From JBKEBQ01 sp047973225 (lineage in GTDB: Bacteria; Bacillota_I; Bacilli_A; Erysipelotrichales; Erysipelotrichaceae), in NCBI GenBank assembly GCA_047973225.1, contig JBKEBQ010000012.1:1-9912 (forward strand): a stretch of 9,912 bases of DNA, given 5' to 3'. This document shows positions 6,969-9,912 of the stretch, piece after piece (positions within the stretch are counted from its first letter, which is position 1; the number at the start of each line of letters is the position of its first letter). The notes under the pieces are model-generated. The model worked only from the letters and a program-made list of their open reading frames with translations, was not told the DNA's origin and did not search any database. Position numbers and translations under genes: made by a program.

Positions 6969-8000
6969 ATGAACTACAAAAATATCAAAGAAATTCTCAA
7001 GAAATTTTGGTTCGTTATTCTTGTGGGAACCATTCTTGTATCTGTTTCCATTTTCTTTGTATGGGATACAACAAAAGATACAATCGTAGGAAAAACAGTA
7101 GATGGCAAAGACGTTATTTTTTCACTCAGTGATGAAAATTATACAGCCGATGATTATTACAAAGGTTTGTATAATACGACAACAGCCAATGAAGACGGGG
7201 TTGCAATTAAAAATGGAGATGCTTATTTATACACTTTATTAGAAAAAGAAGTTATCTCGCAATCTGTAAAAACAACAGATGCCTTAAAAAAAGAAGCAAA
7301 CAAAATTTTCAAAGCAAACAAGGAAGGCTTTGAAGCACAAATGGGCAGTCAATACGAAAGTTACATTGATGCTGAAATGAAAAAACTTGGATATAGTGGT
7401 ATTGATGACTTTGAAACATTCTACTTAGATTTATTAAAAGCCCAATTGTTTCAAAAAAAATATATTGAAAGTCATGAAGAAATTAGTGATTTGATTTTTA
7501 ATGATACAGAATCTGCCCGTGTTTTAGCACATATTTTCGTAAGTTCGAAAACGCCAGATGCACCTACAGATACTGAAAAAAACAAAATGGAAACTATTAA
7601 TAGTCGTTTGAAAACAGATGATTTTGGTAAAGTAGCCAAAGATTTATCTGATGATAGTGGTTCTGCTAGTAACAATGGAAATGTTGGAGTTCAAATTAAA
7701 AGTTCAGAATTAACCGATGCTTATAAAGCCGTTGCATGGAAATTAGCAGCTGGCGAAACCAGCGAATGGGTAAAAACGGATGATGGATTCTACTTGATTC
7801 AAGTTGTTGAAACTGATCAAAAGAAAATTTTGAAAAATAGTGATTATGATGAATCCGTTGTGGAAGCTGTTACCTTATTGCGTGCAAACTTTAAACGCGA
7901 AATCGTTTGGGAAAAATCAAAAGAATTAAAAGTAAAGTTTGCGGATGAAGAAACAAAAAAGAGTATTATGACATATATCGGTGTCAAGGAAGAGGAGTAA
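6969..8000 (+). CDS. Membrane-anchored parvulin-type peptidyl-prolyl isomerase (PrsA/SurA-like)
   Basis: A 343-residue protein with a short positively charged cytoplasmic end, one membrane segment (about residues 13-31) and a large extracytoplasmic part. There is no lipobox Cys, so it should stay anchored by the uncleaved helix. Residues 45-180 form an alpha-rich chaperone-like region. Residues about 183-281 form a parvulin rotamase domain: VLAHIFVSS (185-193, with the conserved His188), LKTDDFGKVAKDLSDDSGSASNNGNVG, and a closing GFYLIQVVE (273-281). It probably helps secreted proteins fold outside the membrane. It is first in an operon, preceded by AGGAGG, with the PrsA-like lipoprotein gene starting 12 bases after its stop. 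The parvulin domain is clear; equivalence to B. subtilis PrsA is inferred. Confidence 0.88.
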   Translation: MNYKNIKEILKKFWFVILVGTILVSVSIFFVWDTTKDTIVGKTVDGKDVIFSLSDENYTADDYYKGLYNTTTANEDGVAIKNGDAYLYTLLEKEVISQSVKTTDALKKEANKIFKANKEGFEAQMGSQYESYIDAEMKKLGYSGIDDFETFYLDLLKAQLFQKKYIESHEEISDLIFNDTESARVLAHIFVSSKTPDAPTDTEKNKMETINSRLKTDDFGKVAKDLSDDSGSASNNGNVGVQIKSSELTDAYKAVAWKLAAGETSEWVKTDDGFYLIQVVETDQKKILKNSDYDESVVEAVTLLRANFKREIVWEKSKELKVKFADEETKKSIMTYIGVKEEE

Positions 8001-8012
8001 GAGGTGCGCAAT

Positions 8013-8924
8013 ATGAAAAAGAAATTATTATCATGTATAGCGATTTTATTACTCGCTAGCGCTTGTGGAAACGCTACTACACAAGTAACAAAAGAAGACA
8101 AAACACTGATTACAGTGGGCGATACAAAAATTACCAAAGGAAATATGTATACGATGCTAAGTGCACAGGGTAGTATTGCGCCAATTGAAAAAGAAATGTA
8201 TAAAATCTTAGTGAAAAAATTTTTAAAAGAAAATAAAGAAACCATAGCAGAAGCAAAAGAAAATCTTGCGACCCAAAAAGAAACCTATGCGGATAAATGG
8301 GAGTCAACCCTAAAGTCAGCAGGTTATAAATCGGAAAAGGCATATTATGAAGATTATCTATTAAATTTAAATATTGCTAGATTGACTGATTTATACATCG
8401 ATAAAAACTTTAATGACTTAATCGATAAATATCAATTGCGCAAAGTTGAAATTGTTGCTATCAGTGACCCACAAAAGACCGAAGCTGCTTTAAAAGATGC
8501 TGAAGAGGGAGTTGAATTCACTAAAGTTGCGACAACCTATGGGGATACAACTACATATGATGGTAATGTAAAGGTATACAATTCTAAATCAGAACTACCA
8601 GAAGTCGTTTGGAAAAATATTTTGGATGTAGAAAAAGATGGAAAACTTGTCAAAAAAGTATTACAAGACACGACAACATCTACTTATTATCTGGTAAAGG
8701 TTGTAAATACAAAGGCAAAAGATTTCAAAGAGGACGCCATTACGTCATTAAAAGACATTACCTCAGACACTTCAACACAAACCCCTTCATCTACTGCAAG
8801 CTCTGAATTGGGTATTGATGATCAGGCATTCGCATACTTCTTAAAAGAAGCTGACTACTCTATTCATGATGTTGATATTTATCAATTGTTACTAACATCA
8901 AGTCAAAAATTTGCTAGAGAATAA
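8013..8924 (+). CDS. PrsA-like lipoprotein with a degenerate parvulin-like domain
   Basis: A 303-residue secreted lipoprotein. The signal peptide is MKKKLLSCIAILLLASAC; Cys18 would be lipidated after cleavage behind LASA. The layout parallels the preceding protein: an alpha-rich N region with a TLITVGDTKITKGNMYTML string typical of PrsA/SurA N domains, then a parvulin-like stretch (about 142-231). That stretch lacks the conserved His, having VEIVAIS where the active form has A-H-I, so it may act as a chaperone rather than an isomerase. A Ser/Thr-rich linker (250-264) precedes a C-terminal helix pair. I chose the ATG at 8013, with AGAGG 8 bases upstream; a GTG at 8004 with AGAGGAG before it would add three residues and cannot be excluded. 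The next gene begins 1 base after its stop. Confidence 0.85.
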   Translation: MKKKLLSCIAILLLASACGNATTQVTKEDKTLITVGDTKITKGNMYTMLSAQGSIAPIEKEMYKILVKKFLKENKETIAEAKENLATQKETYADKWESTLKSAGYKSEKAYYEDYLLNLNIARLTDLYIDKNFNDLIDKYQLRKVEIVAISDPQKTEAALKDAEEGVEFTKVATTYGDTTTYDGNVKVYNSKSELPEVVWKNILDVEKDGKLVKKVLQDTTTSTYYLVKVVNTKAKDFKEDAITSLKDITSDTSTQTPSSTASSELGIDDQAFAYFLKEADYSIHDVDIYQLLLTSSQKFARE

Positions 8925-8925
8925 G

Positions 8926-9321
8926 ATGTGTGTATTTTGTAATATTGTAAAAGGTGAAATTCCTTGTTACAAACTTTATGAAGACGAACATGTTTTGGCT
9001 TTTCTAGATATTTCACAAGTAACCAAAGGACATTGTTTACTCATTACGAAGAAGCATTATAAAAATTTCTTGGAAGTCAGTGAACAAGATCTAAGCTATG
9101 CAATGATGCAAGCACAACAAATCGCAAAACACTTACAAAGCGTTTTACAATGTTCAGGATTCAATATCTTAAGCAATATCGAAGAAGTTGCTGGGCAAAG
9201 TGTCTTTCACTTCCATATCCACATTATTCCGCGTTATACAAAGGACGATGCGATTAAAATTGAATTCCAAAAGAGTAATGAGCAAGATTTAAAAAGCTTA
9301 CAATCGCTATTGATGAAATAA
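8926..9321 (+). CDS. hit: HIT-family nucleotide-binding protein (Hint/PKCI-like)
   Basis: A 131-residue soluble protein of the histidine triad family, which hydrolyses nucleoside phosphoramidates and adenylated compounds. The HIT motif H-x-H-x-H is intact in FHFHIHIIP (His95, His97, His99). The N terminus has CVFCNIVKGEIP with the paired cysteines (C2, C5) common in Firmicute members, and FLDISQVTKGHCLLITKKH (27-44) is the standard core strand. Length fits the family. I chose the ATG at 8926; the TTG at 8911 would add five residues inside the previous gene. As I recall, hit lies near prsA in B. subtilis too, so the pairing is an old Firmicute arrangement. It is last in its operon and followed by a terminator. 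Confidence 0.93.
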   Translation: MCVFCNIVKGEIPCYKLYEDEHVLAFLDISQVTKGHCLLITKKHYKNFLEVSEQDLSYAMMQAQQIAKHLQSVLQCSGFNILSNIEEVAGQSVFHFHIHIIPRYTKDDAIKIEFQKSNEQDLKSLQSLLMK

Positions 9322-9325
9322 CATG

Positions 9326-9358
9326 AAACAACTGCACCTTAAGAGCAGTTGTTTTTTT
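9326..9358 (+). terminator. Rho-independent terminator of the foldase-hit operon
   Basis: A perfect 10-base-pair stem (AAACAACTGC at 9326-9335 with GCAGTTGTTT at 9345-9354) with a 9-base loop runs into seven T residues (9352-9358). It starts 4 bases after the hit stop codon. Only modest A-richness lies on the 5' side, so function on the opposite strand is less likely. Confidence 0.95.
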
Positions 9359-9394
9359 ATAAACTATACTTTTATGTTATTACTGATTAAAAAA

Positions 9395-9912
9395 CAGAAC
9401 AAGAAAAGTGTGCAAGTAATTAATTAGCATTGATGAACTGATCCGCTCTTTTCTCAAATTCAGGACTAATGAAAAGCTGATTCATAACCATTGACCAATC
9501 CCTGATATGTCCACCATTCCATTTGTCATTCAGCTCAACCACGCTGAGATATACCAGTTTATACAAGGCCATTTCATTTGGGAATGCGCCTTTTTTTTGT
9601 CACTTTCCTGAAACTGGAATTGATCGCCTCAATGGCATTGGTGGTATACATCATTTTTCGTATCGTCACATACATACAGTCCACAAATAAAAATGGATAG
9701 CATTTTTTCAATGGTTTATTTTGCCATTCTTCAAGTTCTGGGATTACAGTATCTGTAATATTCGATATCATTTCATGTGATACTTGAAATCCATAGATAT
9801 CATCTATCGTTTTTGAGATATCTCTTTGCGACATTCCTTTTGCATACATGGCTAATACTTTACGCTCAATATCAGATACATCTTTTTCCTTTTTCTCCAC
9901 GAGTATTGGTTC
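9395..9912 (-). mobile_element. Remnant of an IS256-family insertion sequence (right part outside the window)
   Basis: The element reads on the minus strand and enters from beyond the right edge. Its 3' terminus probably lies near 9395-9420, where CAAGAAAAGTGTGCAAG resembles the terminal repeats of IS256 elements (CAAGAAATTTGTG-like). The boundary is approximate, because the other end and any target duplication are out of view. It landed just downstream of the hit terminator without harming a gene. Confidence 0.6.
9420..9912 (-). pseudogene. IS256-family (mutator type) transposase, internally deleted and frameshifted
   Basis: The frame is open at the right edge (EPILVEKKEKDVSDIE...), so the GTG at 9900 is not the true start. 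It continues through IYGFQVSHEMISNITD and EWQNKPL to FVDCMYVTIR, which holds the first catalytic Asp. It then jumps straight to KMMYTTNAIEAINSSFRK, which in intact relatives lies about 150 residues further on. The lost part carries the second catalytic Asp and the C-x2-H signature, so the product cannot transpose. Near 9591-9598 a run of eight A (minus strand) shifts the frame and gives an early stop at 9574. In the neighbouring frame the normal ending GAFPNEMALYKLVYLSVVEL runs to a TAA at 9422-9420. Two independent lesions make this a clear pseudogene. Confidence 0.92.

Noticed and set aside
7844..8343. Open frames on the minus strand opposite the two foldase genes (7844-8245 and 8131-8343)
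   Set aside because: They are antisense to well-supported foldase genes. Their Phe/Leu/Ser-rich make-up is the mirror of Lys/Glu-rich coding sequence, not evidence of a membrane protein.
9591..9598. Programmed frameshift producing full-length IS256 transposase
   Set aside because: IS256 transposases are normally made from one uninterrupted frame, and this copy already lacks its catalytic core. A plain indel or read error is simpler; it is kept only as something to verify.
1..9912. Composite transposon formed by the two transposase remnants at the edges
   Set aside because: The left remnant is IS3-type and the right one IS256-type, so they cannot act as matched ends. The genes between are ordinary housekeeping genes.
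1..9912. CRISPR array, tRNA, rRNA, riboswitch or phage module
   Set aside because: No regularly spaced repeats, cloverleaf, long conserved leader or phage-type genes were seen. The suf leader is only about 20 bases, too short for a riboswitch.

Overview
The window is about 9.9 kb of low-GC DNA from a Gram-positive bacterium of the Firmicutes (Bacillota). The evidence is the sufC-sufD-sufS-sufU-sufB gene order with a SufU scaffold, PrsA-type foldases including a lipoprotein, AGGAGG-like ribosome binding sites, and AT-rich codon use. The short SufD and the overall gene content suggest an Erysipelotrichia-like gut or oral lineage, but that placement is an inference.

Layout. The left edge (2-169) holds the C-terminal end of an IS3-type transposase. 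On the minus strand follows a NagD-like HAD phosphatase (301-1059). A very small prepilin-peptidase-like membrane protein lies on the plus strand (1200-1601), and its 3' end overlaps the convergent suf operon. The core is a minus-strand operon from 6809 down to 1586: sufC, sufD, sufS, sufU, sufB and a 5-formyltetrahydrofolate cyclo-ligase. Its genes overlap by a few bases or are separated by at most 14. A divergent promoter region (about 6810-6968) separates it from a plus-strand operon of a membrane-anchored parvulin foldase, a PrsA-like lipoprotein and a HIT-family protein, which ends in a strong rho-independent terminator (9326-9358). The right edge (about 9395-9912) is a decayed IS256-family element. 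Its transposase has lost the middle of the catalytic domain and carries a frameshift in an 8-A run.

How the genes work together. SufS takes sulfur from cysteine and passes it to SufU. SufU hands it to the SufB-SufC-SufD complex, where an Fe-S cluster is built using ATP hydrolysis by SufC. The cyclo-ligase at the operon's end recycles 5-formyl-THF to 5,10-methenyl-THF; its link to Fe-S assembly is positional only. The divergent operon serves folding of secreted proteins at the outer face of the membrane.

I found no clear undescribed system. Most of the window is ordinary housekeeping DNA bracketed by two unrelated transposase remnants. The points most worth a second look are the deleted IS256 element, the hairpin at the sufC/sufD overlap, the folate gene in the suf operon, the minimal prepilin peptidase and the unequal pair of foldases.
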